The notes: generated from the sequence alone by a model not told the origin. A DNA stretch of 64,000 nucleotides from Hyphomonas adhaerens MHS-3 (GCF_000685235.1 NZ_ARYH01000001.1:1426001-1490000), one strand, 5' to 3'; positions 1 through 8,742 are shown, counted from the first letter of the stretch. Numbers and translations: made by a program.

Positions 1-2
1 AT

Positions 3-1007
3 GACTTTGTTCCGGAGGCGGAGCTTCTCGACTATGCCGAAGCCATCATGCGCGTCTACAACCGCCATGGCCGCCGGGACAACAAGTACAAGGCGCGGAT
101 CAAGATCCTCGTTGCTGAGCTTGGCGCGGAAGAATTCACACGCCAGGTGGAGGCCGAATATGCCGCCCAGCGCAGCCACGAAAAGATCGACCTGCCGCAG
201 GCGGAGATCGACCGCATCCATGCCTATTTCGCCCCGCCTGCCTTTGATGGCGAGGATGGCACCGCGGCCTTCGAAGCCGCCAAGGCGGCAGAGCCGGCCT
301 TTGCCGAATGGGCGGAGGTGAATTTGCATCCGCACAAGCAGGCGGGCCATGCCTCGGTCACCGTCAGCCTGAAGCCCATCGGCGGCGCGGCGGGCGATGC
401 GACTGACCGGCAGATGGAGATCGTTGCCGACCTCGCTGAGCGCTATGCCTATGACGACATCCGCGTCTCCCATGCACAGAACCTCGTCCTGCCGCATGTG
501 CCGGCGAAGCATCTCTACGCGATCTGGCAGGCGCTGGACGCCGCGGGGCTCGCCACGCCGAATGAGAGCCTGATCACCGACCTGATCGTCTGCCCGGGCC
601 TCGATTACTGCAACCTCGCCAATGCCCGCTCCATCCCGATCGGGCAGGCGGTGCAGGAAGTGTTCGCGGACCCGAAATACCAGCGCGAGATCGGTCGGCT
701 GCACATCAACATCTCCGGCTGCATCAATGCATGCGGCCATCACCATGTCGGCCATATCGGCATTCTCGGCGTCGACCGGAAAGGCGAGGAGTTCTACCAG
801 ATCAGCCTCGGCGGACGGGCCGACGAAAAGGCCGCCATCGGCTCCATCGCCGGGCCCGCCCTGAAAGGGGAGGACGTGCCGGAGGCCGTGAAGCGGATCG
901 TCGATACCTATATGGCGCTGCGCACCTCGCCCGATGAGCTGTTCATCGACACGCTGGAGCGCGCAGGCGCAGACCCGTTCAAGGAGGCGCTCTATGCCAC
1001 TGCTTAA
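3..1007 (+). CDS. cysI: Sulfite reductase (NADPH-type) hemoprotein, 3' part
   Basis: This is the C-terminal 334 residues of a nitrite/sulfite reductase hemoprotein that reduces sulfite to sulfide in cysteine synthesis. The reading frame is open from the left edge, so the true start lies outside the window. The siroheme/4Fe-4S ligands are visible as a Cys-x5-Cys (CPGLDYC) and a Cys-x3-Cys (CINAC) pair followed by GHHHVGHIGILG, the classic C-terminal half-domain. The gene overlaps the next one by 14 bases and heads a cysI-DUF934-cysH run, which supports sulfite rather than nitrite as substrate. Sure of family; substrate inferred from neighbours. Confidence 0.93.
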   Translation, partial: DFVPEAELLDYAEAIMRVYNRHGRRDNKYKARIKILVAELGAEEFTRQVEAEYAAQRSHEKIDLPQAEIDRIHAYFAPPAFDGEDGTAAFEAAKAAEPAFAEWAEVNLHPHKQAGHASVTVSLKPIGGAAGDATDRQMEIVADLAERYAYDDIRVSHAQNLVLPHVPAKHLYAIWQALDAAGLATPNESLITDLIVCPGLDYCNLANARSIPIGQAVQEVFADPKYQREIGRLHINISGCINACGHHHVGHIGILGVDRKGEEFYQISLGGRADEKAAIGSIAGPALKGEDVPEAVKRIVDTYMALRTSPDELFIDTLERAGADPFKEALYATA

Positions 1008-1488
1008 GGATGGTGCAGAAATCGAGAATGTCTGGCTGTTTCTCGATCAGGATAGTGAAGCAGAACTAAAGCCTGACCAGGCGGTGACCTTACCTCTGGA
1101 CCGTTTCCTGGAACTGGCCGAAAGCCTCGCCGGGCGGAATACCCCGGTGGGTGTACGCCTCGTTCCGGAAGACGATCCGGGGCTTTTGGAGCCATTTCTT
1201 GAATGGATTCAATTGGTTGAGGTCTCGTTTCCCAAATATACCGATGGCCGGGGATACTCCCAGGCTCAGCTCCTGCGCCGCCGTCATGGCTATGAAGGCG
1301 AGTTGCGCGCGGTAGGACACGTGCTGCGCGATCAGATTTTCTACATGAACCGTTCAGGCTTCGACGCTTACGAGACGGCCCGCGCTGACCTACCTAGTGT
1401 TCTGGAAGCCCTGAATGAATTCCGGGACACCTACCAGCCCGCCGCCGATGGCCGGGTGTCGGTGTTCCACGCAAGACACGGAAACTGA
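994..1488 (+). CDS. DUF934 family protein of the sulfite reduction operon
   Basis: A 164-residue protein of the DUF934 family, usually annotated as an accessory oxidoreductase of sulfite reduction; its biochemical role is not settled. The start at 994 is chosen because AAGGAG lies 8 bases upstream (inside the end of cysI) and because the family begins close to this point (MPLLKDGAEIENVW). The conserved block FPKYTDGRGYSQAQLLRRR, followed by GELRAVGHVLRDQ, is typical of the family. It is translationally coupled to cysI upstream and sits 4 bases before cysH, so it is almost certainly co-expressed with them. Confidence 0.88.
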   Translation: MPLLKDGAEIENVWLFLDQDSEAELKPDQAVTLPLDRFLELAESLAGRNTPVGVRLVPEDDPGLLEPFLEWIQLVEVSFPKYTDGRGYSQAQLLRRRHGYEGELRAVGHVLRDQIFYMNRSGFDAYETARADLPSVLEALNEFRDTYQPAADGRVSVFHARHGN

Positions 1489-1492
1489 CCTG

Positions 1493-2236
1493 ATGCCCTA
1501 TGGCGATATCAAACTCCGCCAGCTTGAGTCGACGGATGCGCGTCTCGCGCGTCTGAACGGCGAGCTGCGCGAAGCGTCTGCCCAGACCATCCTGCGCGTC
1601 GCCATGGTGCGCGAATGGCCTGAGCAGCTGACCTATGTGTCGAGCTTCGGGGCGGAAAGCGTCGCCATGCTGTCGCTGATCGCCGAAGTGGACCCGAGCC
1701 TGCCGGTGGTCTTCCTCGATACCGGCATGCACTTCCCGCAGACGCTGGACTATCGCGACGAGGTGATCGAGCGGCTGGGCCTGACCGGTGTGCGGTCGAT
1801 CCCGCCGAACGAAACCGAACGCAAGGTCCTCGATCCGGACAACAAGCTCTGGCAGAGCGAGCCCGACGCCTGCTGCGCCCTGCGCAAGGTGCGTCCGCTG
1901 GAACCGGCGCTGGAAGGGTTCGACGCCTGGATCACCGGCCGCAAGCGCTTCCATGGCGGCGAGCGGATGAAGCTGCCGGTCTTCGAATTCGCGAACGGCC
2001 GCTACAAGGTGAACCCGATGGCAGGCTGGACGGCCGACGACGTCGACCTGTTCATGAAGCAGCGCAATCTGCCGCGCCATCCGCTGGTCGATCAGGGCTA
2101 TCCCTCCATCGGCTGCTGGCCGTGTACCCGCCCGGCATCGGACCCGCTGGATCCGCGCTCCGGCCGCTGGGCAGGGCAGGACAAGACCGAGTGCGGTCTC
2201 CATCTCGACAAGACGGAACGTCCGCGGGTATTCTAA
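1493..2236 (+). CDS. cysH: Phosphoadenylyl/adenylyl-sulfate reductase
   Basis: Reduces activated sulfate (APS or PAPS) to sulfite. The 247-residue protein has the PP-loop-like SSFGAES segment near residue 51, an adjacent Cys pair at 127-128 (ACCALRKVRPL), a CWPC pair at 208-211 and the catalytic Cys234 in KTECGLH. The four iron-sulfur cysteines mark the 4Fe-4S type that usually prefers APS; that preference is inferred, not shown. The ATG at 1493 follows the DUF934 stop by 4 bases. A longer frame exists upstream but would lie wholly inside the previous gene. The operon ends just downstream at a hairpin terminator. Confidence 0.94.
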   Translation: MPYGDIKLRQLESTDARLARLNGELREASAQTILRVAMVREWPEQLTYVSSFGAESVAMLSLIAEVDPSLPVVFLDTGMHFPQTLDYRDEVIERLGLTGVRSIPPNETERKVLDPDNKLWQSEPDACCALRKVRPLEPALEGFDAWITGRKRFHGGERMKLPVFEFANGRYKVNPMAGWTADDVDLFMKQRNLPRHPLVDQGYPSIGCWPCTRPASDPLDPRSGRWAGQDKTECGLHLDKTERPRVF

Positions 2237-2278
2237 GGCTCTCTCGGGGCGGCTCTATCACACCAGGGGGTCCCCCAT

Positions 2279-2312
2279 ACGCCCTTCCCGGCACAATCGG
2301 GGAGGGCGTTTT
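2279..2312 (+). terminator. Intrinsic terminator of the cys operon
   Basis: Arms ACGCCCTTCCCG and CGGGGAGGGCGT pair over 12 bp (one G-U) around a 7-base loop and are followed by TTTTCTT. It lies 43 bases after the cysH stop and before the convergent methyltransferase gene. Confidence 0.8.
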
Positions 2313-2323
2313 CTTGAGTCGGA

Positions 2324-3151
2324 TCAGCCCTGTTTTTCCCCAAATACGTGTGCCAGCGCGATCGCCCCGGCGGTGGCGACATTGATGCTGTCGAACCCTC
2401 CGGACATGGGGATGCGCACCGGCGTGGCCGCCGCGATGATGTCATCTGGCAGGCCCGGTCCCTCGGCGCCGAGCAGGATGGCGAGCTTGTCCGGCACGGG
2501 CAGGGATTGCATCGGCGCGGCCTCTGCGCGGGGCGTCATGGCCCAGACGGTATAGCCCGCGCTTAAGACGGCATTTACCATGTCCAAGCCCGTTCCGCCT
2601 TGGGCATAGGGCAGGAACAGGCTCGCCCCGGACGAGACGCGGATGGCCTTCCGGTAGAGCGGATCGCAGCAGCGTTCGTCCAGCAATATGCCACCCGCGC
2701 CGAAGGCTGCCGCATTGCGGAAACAGGCGCCGGTATTGTCGTGGTTCGAAATGTCGGACAGCAGGAGGAGCGGGCCTGAGCGCGGCTCATCCTTCGCAAG
2801 AAATTCGCCTGGTTGGGGAATGTTTCCTTTCAGCCCGCAGGCGAGTACGCCGCGATGCATGGGGAAGCCGGCCACCTGATCCATCACGTCCTGCGGGGCG
2901 GTATAGACGGGTACACCGGCAGGTACTTTTGACAGTAAGCCCTTCAGCGGCTCCAGCCGGGACTCGGCCAGAAACAGGCTCTCCACTGCAAAACGCAACC
3001 GCGTCAGCAGCGTCTCCAGCGTCACCTTGCCCTCGACAATGAACCGCCCGCCATGGCCGGAGGTCAGGTCCTTCTCACGGATGGACGTGTAGGCCGCAAC
3101 GCGCGGATCGGCCGGGTCAGAAACGGAAAAAACGGGCATGGGAAAACCCAT
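2324..3151 (-). CDS. SpoU/TrmH-family RNA 2'-O-methyltransferase
   Basis: SPOUT-class enzyme that methylates ribose 2'-OH in tRNA or rRNA using S-adenosylmethionine. All three SpoU motifs are present: motif 1 SNHDNTGACFRNAAAFG, motif 2 LLGAEGPGLP, and motif 3 SINVATAGAIALAH near the C-terminus; an N-terminal substrate-binding region precedes them. The exact RNA target cannot be told. The start is uncertain: ATG codons exist at 3151 and 3139, and a TTG at 3175. I chose 3151 because GGAAC lies just upstream. Both ATGs fall inside the stem of the terminator belonging to the upstream RcnB-like gene, an unusual arrangement described under findings. Confidence 0.88.
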   Translation of the reverse strand: MGFPMPVFSVSDPADPRVAAYTSIREKDLTSGHGGRFIVEGKVTLETLLTRLRFAVESLFLAESRLEPLKGLLSKVPAGVPVYTAPQDVMDQVAGFPMHRGVLACGLKGNIPQPGEFLAKDEPRSGPLLLLSDISNHDNTGACFRNAAAFGAGGILLDERCCDPLYRKAIRVSSGASLFLPYAQGGTGLDMVNAVLSAGYTVWAMTPRAEAAPMQSLPVPDKLAILLGAEGPGLPDDIIAAATPVRIPMSGGFDSINVATAGAIALAHVFGEKQG

Positions 3152-3158
3152 GCCCGTT
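3125..3158 (-). terminator. Strong intrinsic terminator overlapping the next gene's start
   Basis: On the minus strand AACGGGCATGGG pairs perfectly with CCCATGCCCGTT around a TTTT loop, followed by six T residues. It lies about 35 bases after the RcnB-like gene stop and should end its transcript. The stem also encodes the first residues (MGFPMPV) of the SpoU methyltransferase. Confidence 0.85.
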
Positions 3159-3192
3159 CCGTCTGCTGCGATCAATCGCTTGGGGTTTACGA

Positions 3193-3525
3193 TCAGTCGA
3201 GCAGATCTATGACGGCGTTGGCGACGAGGCCGGTGGTGACCTGCATCAGGTAGGCGTCTTCATCGACCACGACCCAGCGATAGCCCGGAGGGGCCGGTTC
3301 CAGGTCATAGCGGCGCCAGTCTTCGAATTCGTGGCCGGTGCGATAGTCCACCGGCAGGTATTCGCCCTGTTTCCACATTTTCTTGGCGTGGCCCGGCGGG
3401 ATCTTGCCCTGCTTGGCCAGGCCCGGCGGCAGGTCGCCCGGGCGGGCGTGCGGCGGGTCGGCATACGCCATGAGGCCTGCGCTCATCACGGCGGCGAGTG
3501 AGAGGGGGACGAGTCTGAAAGTCAT
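3193..3525 (-). CDS. Small secreted RcnB-like protein
   Basis: A 110-residue protein with an N-terminal signal peptide (about residues 1-22, ending ...GLMAYA) and a C-terminal block GYRWVVVDEDAYLMQVTTGL that is characteristic of the RcnB family of small periplasmic proteins (in E. coli RcnB influences nickel/cobalt homeostasis). The middle is rich in Pro, Lys and Gly (PPGLAKQGKIPPGHAKK), as usual for this family. The ATG at 3525 has AAGGAG 8 bases upstream; an upstream in-frame start lacks one. Metal function here is only inferred from the family. A terminator follows immediately. Confidence 0.78.
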   Translation of the reverse strand: MTFRLVPLSLAAVMSAGLMAYADPPHARPGDLPPGLAKQGKIPPGHAKKMWKQGEYLPVDYRTGHEFEDWRRYDLEPAPPGYRWVVVDEDAYLMQVTTGLVANAVIDLLD

Positions 3526-3719
3526 TTCAAGGCTCCTTCTGAGGCTTGGGGGCAAGGCTTGCGGGAGGGTTCTGGGGGATCAACGGCTGACGGAGCCGGC
3601 CGGTTCCCGGAAATCGGCCGCGATACGGGCGATCAAATCCGTTGTGTTGTATGCGCTGGCGATTGCGGTAGGAGTAAGGCACCGCCAAAAGCGCCAAAGG
3701 CGGAAGGGGAGATCCGCGC

Positions 3720-4943
3720 ATGACGAAGACGCATTTTGCCACTCGGGTGGCTGTGACCATCGTGTTTGCCCTTCTGTACCTCGCCTTCCTGACGGAGACC
3801 GGCGTGCTGGTGCAGGAGTTCGGCGCCTCGGGGCTCGCCCTGCGGCTGGCGTCTCTGGATTCCCAGAATTTCATCTTCTTCCCGGTCGCGGGCCTGCTGG
3901 CGCTGGTCGCGTTCTGGCAGCCGGCCGTGCTGCTGGTGGATGCCATGTGGCGCGGGCAGCTGAAATTCGGGCGGATCGTGCTGGGCGGCAGCCTCGTGGT
4001 CGCCCTGATCGGGGCATGGCTCATTTCCGGCGCGTTTGAATCGTCTGAAGCCCGGTCCGTCTTCGAGATCTCGCCGAAAGCCCTTGCGGCGGATGATGGC
4101 GCGCCCGCGACGGCAGAGGCTCCGCCGCTTGCGCCGGTGACCGAAGTGCTGGCCCGCATGCGCATCCTGTCCGGTGTCGACCGCGGCCTCGGGGAATACC
4201 AGGCCCAGTGCGACCGGGAATGGCTGCAATATTCCGTCGCGGCCGAGGTCGAGATGTTGTGCTTCCCGTCAGGTGAGCGTCTGAGCGTGCGGGCCTGCTG
4301 CACGGCCAAGGCCGCGTTCCGCCAGCACCTGAACCGGCTGGCGGCCGAGGCGCCGTCGCGCACGGGCGCCGTGCACCGCTGGGTGATGCCGGTGAAGATT
4401 TTCTTCCTGCTGCTCTTGCTCGGTATCGGCATCCTGCTGGTGCAGTACCGCAAGGGTCTGGAGCGTCTGCACGGGATGACGCCGTCCGGCATCTCGTTCG
4501 GCCTGGCGCTGGGCGGGGCGGTGATGCTGATCTGGCCGCTGCTGAACGCCGCTTACCTGCAGACCATGGCGCTGCTGACCGGGTCCGGCTCAGCCAGTGC
4601 CTATACGATCGTTGCACCGCTCATCGCGCTCGGTTTCGGCGTGTGGACGCTGCTGCTCGTCTTCTTCCACCTGCGGTCCTATCCCAGCCAGATCGAATAC
4701 GCCGCCAAGGTCGGCGGCTTCATCGCGGCGGCGATTGGCGTGTTCCGGTATGAGGAAATCACGAACTATCTCGCCCGCACGCTGGGCGTCGGCGGCGGGC
4801 TGGTCGCGATCATTGTGTTTGCGGTGGGTGTGGGCGCGCTGATCATCAGCGTGATCCTCGGCGTCGACCCGACCGACATCAAACTGGACGAAGATCTGGA
4901 AGACGCGGTGAAGACCGTGGCGGAGACCGCCAGCGGGGATTAA
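3720..4943 (+). CDS. Multi-spanning membrane protein of unknown function
   Basis: A 407-residue protein I do not recognise. It has three hydrophobic segments in the first ~105 residues, then a soluble loop of roughly 120 residues with several cysteines (CDREW, LCFPSGE, ACCTAK) that probably faces the periplasm, then about five more membrane segments and a short acidic C-terminal tail. The loop cysteines could form disulfides. AAGGGGAG upstream of the ATG gives a good ribosome site. Its stop overlaps the convergent rpoH stop by 4 bases. No catalytic motif is apparent. Confidence 0.7.
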   Translation: MTKTHFATRVAVTIVFALLYLAFLTETGVLVQEFGASGLALRLASLDSQNFIFFPVAGLLALVAFWQPAVLLVDAMWRGQLKFGRIVLGGSLVVALIGAWLISGAFESSEARSVFEISPKALAADDGAPATAEAPPLAPVTEVLARMRILSGVDRGLGEYQAQCDREWLQYSVAAEVEMLCFPSGERLSVRACCTAKAAFRQHLNRLAAEAPSRTGAVHRWVMPVKIFFLLLLLGIGILLVQYRKGLERLHGMTPSGISFGLALGGAVMLIWPLLNAAYLQTMALLTGSGSASAYTIVAPLIALGFGVWTLLLVFFHLRSYPSQIEYAAKVGGFIAAAIGVFRYEEITNYLARTLGVGGGLVAIIVFAVGVGALIISVILGVDPTDIKLDEDLEDAVKTVAETASGD

Positions 4944-5839
4944 GCCCCCGCCGGCAGGCCCTGTTCCTTGGCCATGCGCTTCATGGCCTTTTGCAGTTTC
5001 TCGAAGGCGCGGACCTCGATCTGGCGGATGCGCTCGCGGGAGACATTGTATTCTTCCGACAGCTCTTCCAGCGTTTTCGGGTCGTCCGTCAGGCGGCGCT
5101 CGGTCAGGATGTGACGCTCGCGCTCGTTGAGGTCTTCCATGGCGGCGGACAACAGGTCCATCCGGGCATCGAATTCCTGCCGGTTGGCGAAGTCTTCTGC
5201 CTGGCCCGGCTCGTCATCGGCCAGCCAGTCCTGCCATTCCATGTCGCCATCGGTGCCCATCGGCACGTTGAGCGAGGCGTCAGAGCCGGACATGCGTCCG
5301 TTCATCGAATAGACTTCGCTTTCGGTGACGTTCAGCTTCTCGGCGATCAGCCGGGCCTGTTCCGGCTTCAGGTCGCCTTCTTCCAGCGCGGCCATCTCGC
5401 CTTTCAGGCGGCGCAGGTTGAAGAACAGCTTCTTCTGCGCGGCCGTCGTGCCGAGCTTCACCAGGCTCCACGAGCGCAGGATGTATTCCTGGATCGCGGC
5501 GCGGATCCACCACATGGCATAGGTGGCCAGGCGGAAGCCCTTGTCCGGGTCGAACTTTTTCACGGCCTGCATCAGGCCGACATTGCCCTCGGAGATCACT
5601 TCGGCCATCGGCAGGCCATAGCCGCGATAGCCCATGGCGATCTTGGCCACGAGACGCAGGTGGGAGGTCACCATCTTCTCGGCGGCCTGGGTGTCTTCCT
5701 GCTCGCGCCAGCGCCGGGCCAGCATGAACTCCTCGTTCTTTTCGAGCATCGGAAATTTGCGAATTTCGGTGAGATAACGGCTCAGGCCCTGTTCGGGGCT
5801 CAGCGTCATGCTTCCACTGGCAGAAATCTTGTTTGCCAT
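4940..5839 (-). CDS. rpoH: RNA polymerase heat-shock sigma factor (sigma-32)
   Basis: Directs RNA polymerase to heat-shock promoters. The 299-residue protein has region 2 (NVGLMQAVKKFDPDKGFRLA followed by YAMWWIRAAIQEYILRSWS), the diagnostic RpoH box QKKLFFNLRR, and region 4 with the helix-turn-helix (TLEELSEEYNVSRERIRQIE). Length and motifs match alphaproteobacterial RpoH. The ATG is preceded by AAGGAG 11 bases upstream. The leader of almost 300 bases to the neighbouring SulP operon contains a short palindrome and a TATACT -10-like hexamer, so it probably holds the promoter, but I cannot identify a clear -35. Confidence 0.95.
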   Translation of the reverse strand: MANKISASGSMTLSPEQGLSRYLTEIRKFPMLEKNEEFMLARRWREQEDTQAAEKMVTSHLRLVAKIAMGYRGYGLPMAEVISEGNVGLMQAVKKFDPDKGFRLATYAMWWIRAAIQEYILRSWSLVKLGTTAAQKKLFFNLRRLKGEMAALEEGDLKPEQARLIAEKLNVTESEVYSMNGRMSGSDASLNVPMGTDGDMEWQDWLADDEPGQAEDFANRQEFDARMDLLSAAMEDLNERERHILTERRLTDDPKTLEELSEEYNVSRERIRQIEVRAFEKLQKAMKRMAKEQGLPAGA

Positions 5840-5885
5840 ATCAATAGTCTCCTTCCGGAACCTTATCCCGCGAACCCGGCGATTG

Positions 5886-5898
5886 TTCCAATTTGGAA
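5886..5898. promoter_or_regulatory. Short palindrome in the rpoH leader
   Basis: TTCCAATTTGGAA is a 13-base inverted repeat about 50 bases upstream of the rpoH start. It could be an operator or an RNA structure in the 5' leader; nothing else indicates which. Confidence 0.35.
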
Positions 5899-6060
5899 TG
5901 TCCGGAACTGTTTAGCCCCAACTTGCGGCGGCGTCTTGTACCGGAATGCGCATGAGTTTCATCGCGCTCAAGTATAGATAGGAATTGCGGCCTTCTTAGG
6001 GAAGGGGGGCGGACGGGGGGAATTCTGAGGGATTCTGGTGGATTTCCGGGGGATTCAGGC

Positions 6061-6097
6061 AAAAAAATCCCCGCGCCTGGAGAGAGGAGGCGCGGGG
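6061..6097 (-). terminator. Intrinsic terminator of the carbonic anhydrase-SulP operon
   Basis: On the minus strand CCCCGCGCCT pairs with AGGCGCGGGG around a 9-base loop and is followed by A then seven T residues. It lies 34 bases after the SulP stop. Confidence 0.88.
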
Positions 6098-6130
6098 AAC
6101 TGAGTGTCAGGAACGGGGGGTATTTCCTGG

Positions 6131-7801
6131 TCAGGCGGCCGGTACAGGATCCGGCTTCTTGTCGAGGCGGGTGAGGGCCGCATTCAGGGCATCCCGGCGT
6201 TCGCCGAAACGCTTGTCTTCGCTGCCCGGCACGGCATCTGCCGCAAAGCGGTGGAGGACGGCTTCGACCTCCTCGCTCATGCCGGTGAAGTAGACATCCT
6301 TGCCGGCATCATGCGCGTCTTCGATGATCGTCTCGACCGCGCGGACGGCGGAGACGTCGATGAAGGGCACGCGGGCAAAGTCCAGCACGATGATCTCGAC
6401 CTTGCCGCCAGCCCGGCTGCGGACATGGTGGCCAAGGTCGGCCGCGGCGCCGAAGCTGAGCGGGCCGCCGAAGTCGAACAGCATCACCCGGCCGCCGCAG
6501 CGGGAGAGAAGGGTCACTTCCTCTTCGCTGGATTGCGGCGGGGCCTCATGCTGCACCGAGGCGATCTGGTCGTCGGCCAGCTTCTTGATGAAGGCGAGCG
6601 CGGCGAGCACCACACCGACGGCCACGGCGGTGATCAGGTCAACGAAGACCGTCAGGCCGAGGACCAGCACCATCAGGGCAAGATCCCAGCGCGGGCCTTT
6701 GTGGGCACGCTTGATGTAGGACATGTCGATCGTGTCGAAGCCGACCTTCACAAGGATACCGGCCAGAACCGCATGCGGGATCTGCGAGGCGAGCGGACCG
6801 AGGCTGAGCACGATGGCCAGCAGCACGAAGGCGTGCGTCATGCCGGAAATCCGCGTGCGTCCCCCCGAACGGACGTTGATCACTGTCCGCATCGTGGCGC
6901 CGGCACCCGGGATGGCGCCGAACATGCCGGCGATCGTGTTGCCGATGCCCTGGCCGATCAGCTCCTTGTCGGAGTGGTGGCGCGTGCGGGTCATGTTGTC
7001 GGCGACCAGCGAGGTCAGCAGGCTGTCGATGGACCCGAGCACCGCCAGGATGAAGGCGGCTTCGAGCACGATCAGCGCCGTGCCGGTGTTGAAGCTCGGC
7101 AGGACGAATTCCGGCAGGCCGGTCGGGATGTCGCCCAGCACGGGTGCGCCCGGAATGAAGAGGCTGACCAGCGTGCCGATCACCAGCGCCGCGAGCGGGC
7201 CGGGGACAAAGGCAGCGAATTTCTTCGGCCATGTGAAGACGATGAACAGGGTCATCGCGGCAATGCCGACGGCGATCAGGTTCGGGTCCATCACGGCGCC
7301 CGGTACGGCGGTGAAGGCCGGGATCGTGCCGCCGCCCTCAGGCTCGTGCCCGAACAGGCGGGAGAGCTGCAGCGCGATGATGATCACACCGATGCCGCTC
7401 ATGAAGCCGGAAATCACCGGATAGGGGACCAGTTTCACATACTGGCCGAATTTCAGGACGCCGAAGCCGATCTGTATGACGCCCGCCAGCACGACGGCCG
7501 CGAAGACCAGCGTCGGGCTGCCGCCCAGCGCCGCATAGAGACCGGCGAAGACAACGACCATCGGGCCGGTCGGGCCGGAGACCTGCGAGCCGGTTCCGCC
7601 GAACAGGGCGGCGAAGAAGCCAACGAAAATCGCGCCCCAGAGACCGGCAATCGGGCCGGCGCCTGAGGCTTCACCGAAGGCGAGCGCCAGCGGGAGGGCG
7701 ACGATACCGGCGGTCAGGCCGCCGAACAGGTCGCCTTTCATGTTGGAAAAATCGAAGAAGGGGCTGCGCCCGCCGGGCGCAGCTGTCTGGGAGGAAGACA
7801 T
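6131..7801 (-). CDS. SulP-family anion (probably bicarbonate) transporter
   Basis: A 556-residue SulP/SLC26 inner-membrane transporter. The N-terminal part carries the membrane domain with the SulP hallmarks GLTAGIVALPLALAFG and QVSGPTGPM near its start, and the C-terminal ~110 residues form a STAS domain (ending around the IIVLDFARVPFIDVSAVRAV block). SulP proteins carry sulfate, bicarbonate or dicarboxylates. Here the gene follows a carbonic anhydrase gene by 29 bases on the same strand, which makes bicarbonate the best guess; the nearby sulfate-assimilation genes keep sulfate possible. It is the last gene of the operon. Confidence 0.9.
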   Translation of the reverse strand: MSSSQTAAPGGRSPFFDFSNMKGDLFGGLTAGIVALPLALAFGEASGAGPIAGLWGAIFVGFFAALFGGTGSQVSGPTGPMVVVFAGLYAALGGSPTLVFAAVVLAGVIQIGFGVLKFGQYVKLVPYPVISGFMSGIGVIIIALQLSRLFGHEPEGGGTIPAFTAVPGAVMDPNLIAVGIAAMTLFIVFTWPKKFAAFVPGPLAALVIGTLVSLFIPGAPVLGDIPTGLPEFVLPSFNTGTALIVLEAAFILAVLGSIDSLLTSLVADNMTRTRHHSDKELIGQGIGNTIAGMFGAIPGAGATMRTVINVRSGGRTRISGMTHAFVLLAIVLSLGPLASQIPHAVLAGILVKVGFDTIDMSYIKRAHKGPRWDLALMVLVLGLTVFVDLITAVAVGVVLAALAFIKKLADDQIASVQHEAPPQSSEEEVTLLSRCGGRVMLFDFGGPLSFGAAADLGHHVRSRAGGKVEIIVLDFARVPFIDVSAVRAVETIIEDAHDAGKDVYFTGMSEEVEAVLHRFAADAVPGSEDKRFGERRDALNAALTRLDKKPDPVPAA

Positions 7802-7830
7802 GTGGTTAGATCCGTTCTGTCAGATCCCTT

Positions 7831-8502
7831 TTAGGCCGCGCAGGTATGTTCGCCCGCGAGTTCGCGGATCTGGGCGGCGTAACGGGAGTCGATTGTGATG
7901 AATTTGCCTTCGGTCTCGTCCCAGGCTTCGACTTCGCCGGCGCGGATGTCATAGACCCAGCCATGCAGTTCGGTCGTGCCTTTTGCGAGGGCGGCGGCAA
8001 CGCTCGGATGTGTGCGCAGGTGCTGCAGCTGGAGCAGGACGTTCTGCTCGATCAGCATTTTCATGCGCTCTTCCGGGGAGATGTCGTCTGCAGCGATGCT
8101 GTCGACAATATCCACAGCGGCCTTGGAATAGCCGAGCCATTTGGCGACATGCGGCAGGCCGTCGAGGCCTTCCGGGTGCATCGCGCCTTTCATGGCCCCG
8201 CATTCGGTGTGGCCGCAGACCACGATATGCGGAACTTTCAGAACCGCCACAGCATACTCGATCGATGCGGTCATGCCGCCGGTGGATTCCGTATGCGGTG
8301 GAACGATGTTGCCGGCATTGCGGCAGATGAAGAGTTCACCCGGTTCGGTCTGGGTGATCATGGCTGTTTCTACCCGGGAGTCGGAACAGGCGATGAAGAG
8401 GGCTTCGGGCGACTGGCCCTTGCTGAGCTCTTCGAAAAGGCCTTGTTTTTCGGGATAGACACTGTTTTTGAAGCGAACGACGCCTGCAGCAAAGCGGGGC
8501 AT
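7831..8502 (-). CDS. Beta-class carbonic anhydrase
   Basis: Interconverts CO2 and bicarbonate in the cytoplasm. The 223-residue protein has the beta-class zinc ligands Cys39 (ACSDSR, with the Asp41-Arg43 dyad), His98 and Cys101 (CGHTECGAM). The start at 8502 is set by AAAGGAA 8 bases upstream and by homologous starts (MPRFAAGV); the frame is open further upstream into the promoter region. It is the first gene of a two-gene operon with the SulP transporter, and is divergent from a LysR regulator across 288 bases, suggesting that regulator controls it. Confidence 0.94.
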   Translation of the reverse strand: MPRFAAGVVRFKNSVYPEKQGLFEELSKGQSPEALFIACSDSRVETAMITQTEPGELFICRNAGNIVPPHTESTGGMTASIEYAVAVLKVPHIVVCGHTECGAMKGAMHPEGLDGLPHVAKWLGYSKAAVDIVDSIAADDISPEERMKMLIEQNVLLQLQHLRTHPSVAAALAKGTTELHGWVYDIRAGEVEAWDETEGKFITIDSRYAAQIRELAGEHTCAA

Positions 8503-8742
8503 GCGAAATTCCTTTCGATGCTGGGAGGAAACACTGTTTAGGAGAAGGGAGGGGTGGCGCGGTGGGTCGCCTATGCCGTGGACGGTGGATCCACAAAAGA
8601 CCGGGTCACTTCGCTGTAGTGACGACATGCACTAAGATTTAATGCTATCAGTTCGTACACAGAAAACGAGCTCCTTGGGTCTCAGGACTGTAATCTGGCG
8701 TGGCGCGATAGATAGTTCCAATATAAAAACTCTCTTGTTTCA

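Noticed and set aside
5841-6062. 73-residue open frame directly upstream of rpoH
   Set aside because: No ribosome site, Pro/Arg-rich chance composition, and it lies in the expected rpoH promoter/leader with repeats.
6104-7666. 520-residue open frame antisense to the SulP gene
   Set aside because: Composition is dominated by Asp, His, Arg, Gly and Gln as expected of the complement of a GC-rich gene; no domain, no ribosome site; the minus-strand SulP is unmistakable.
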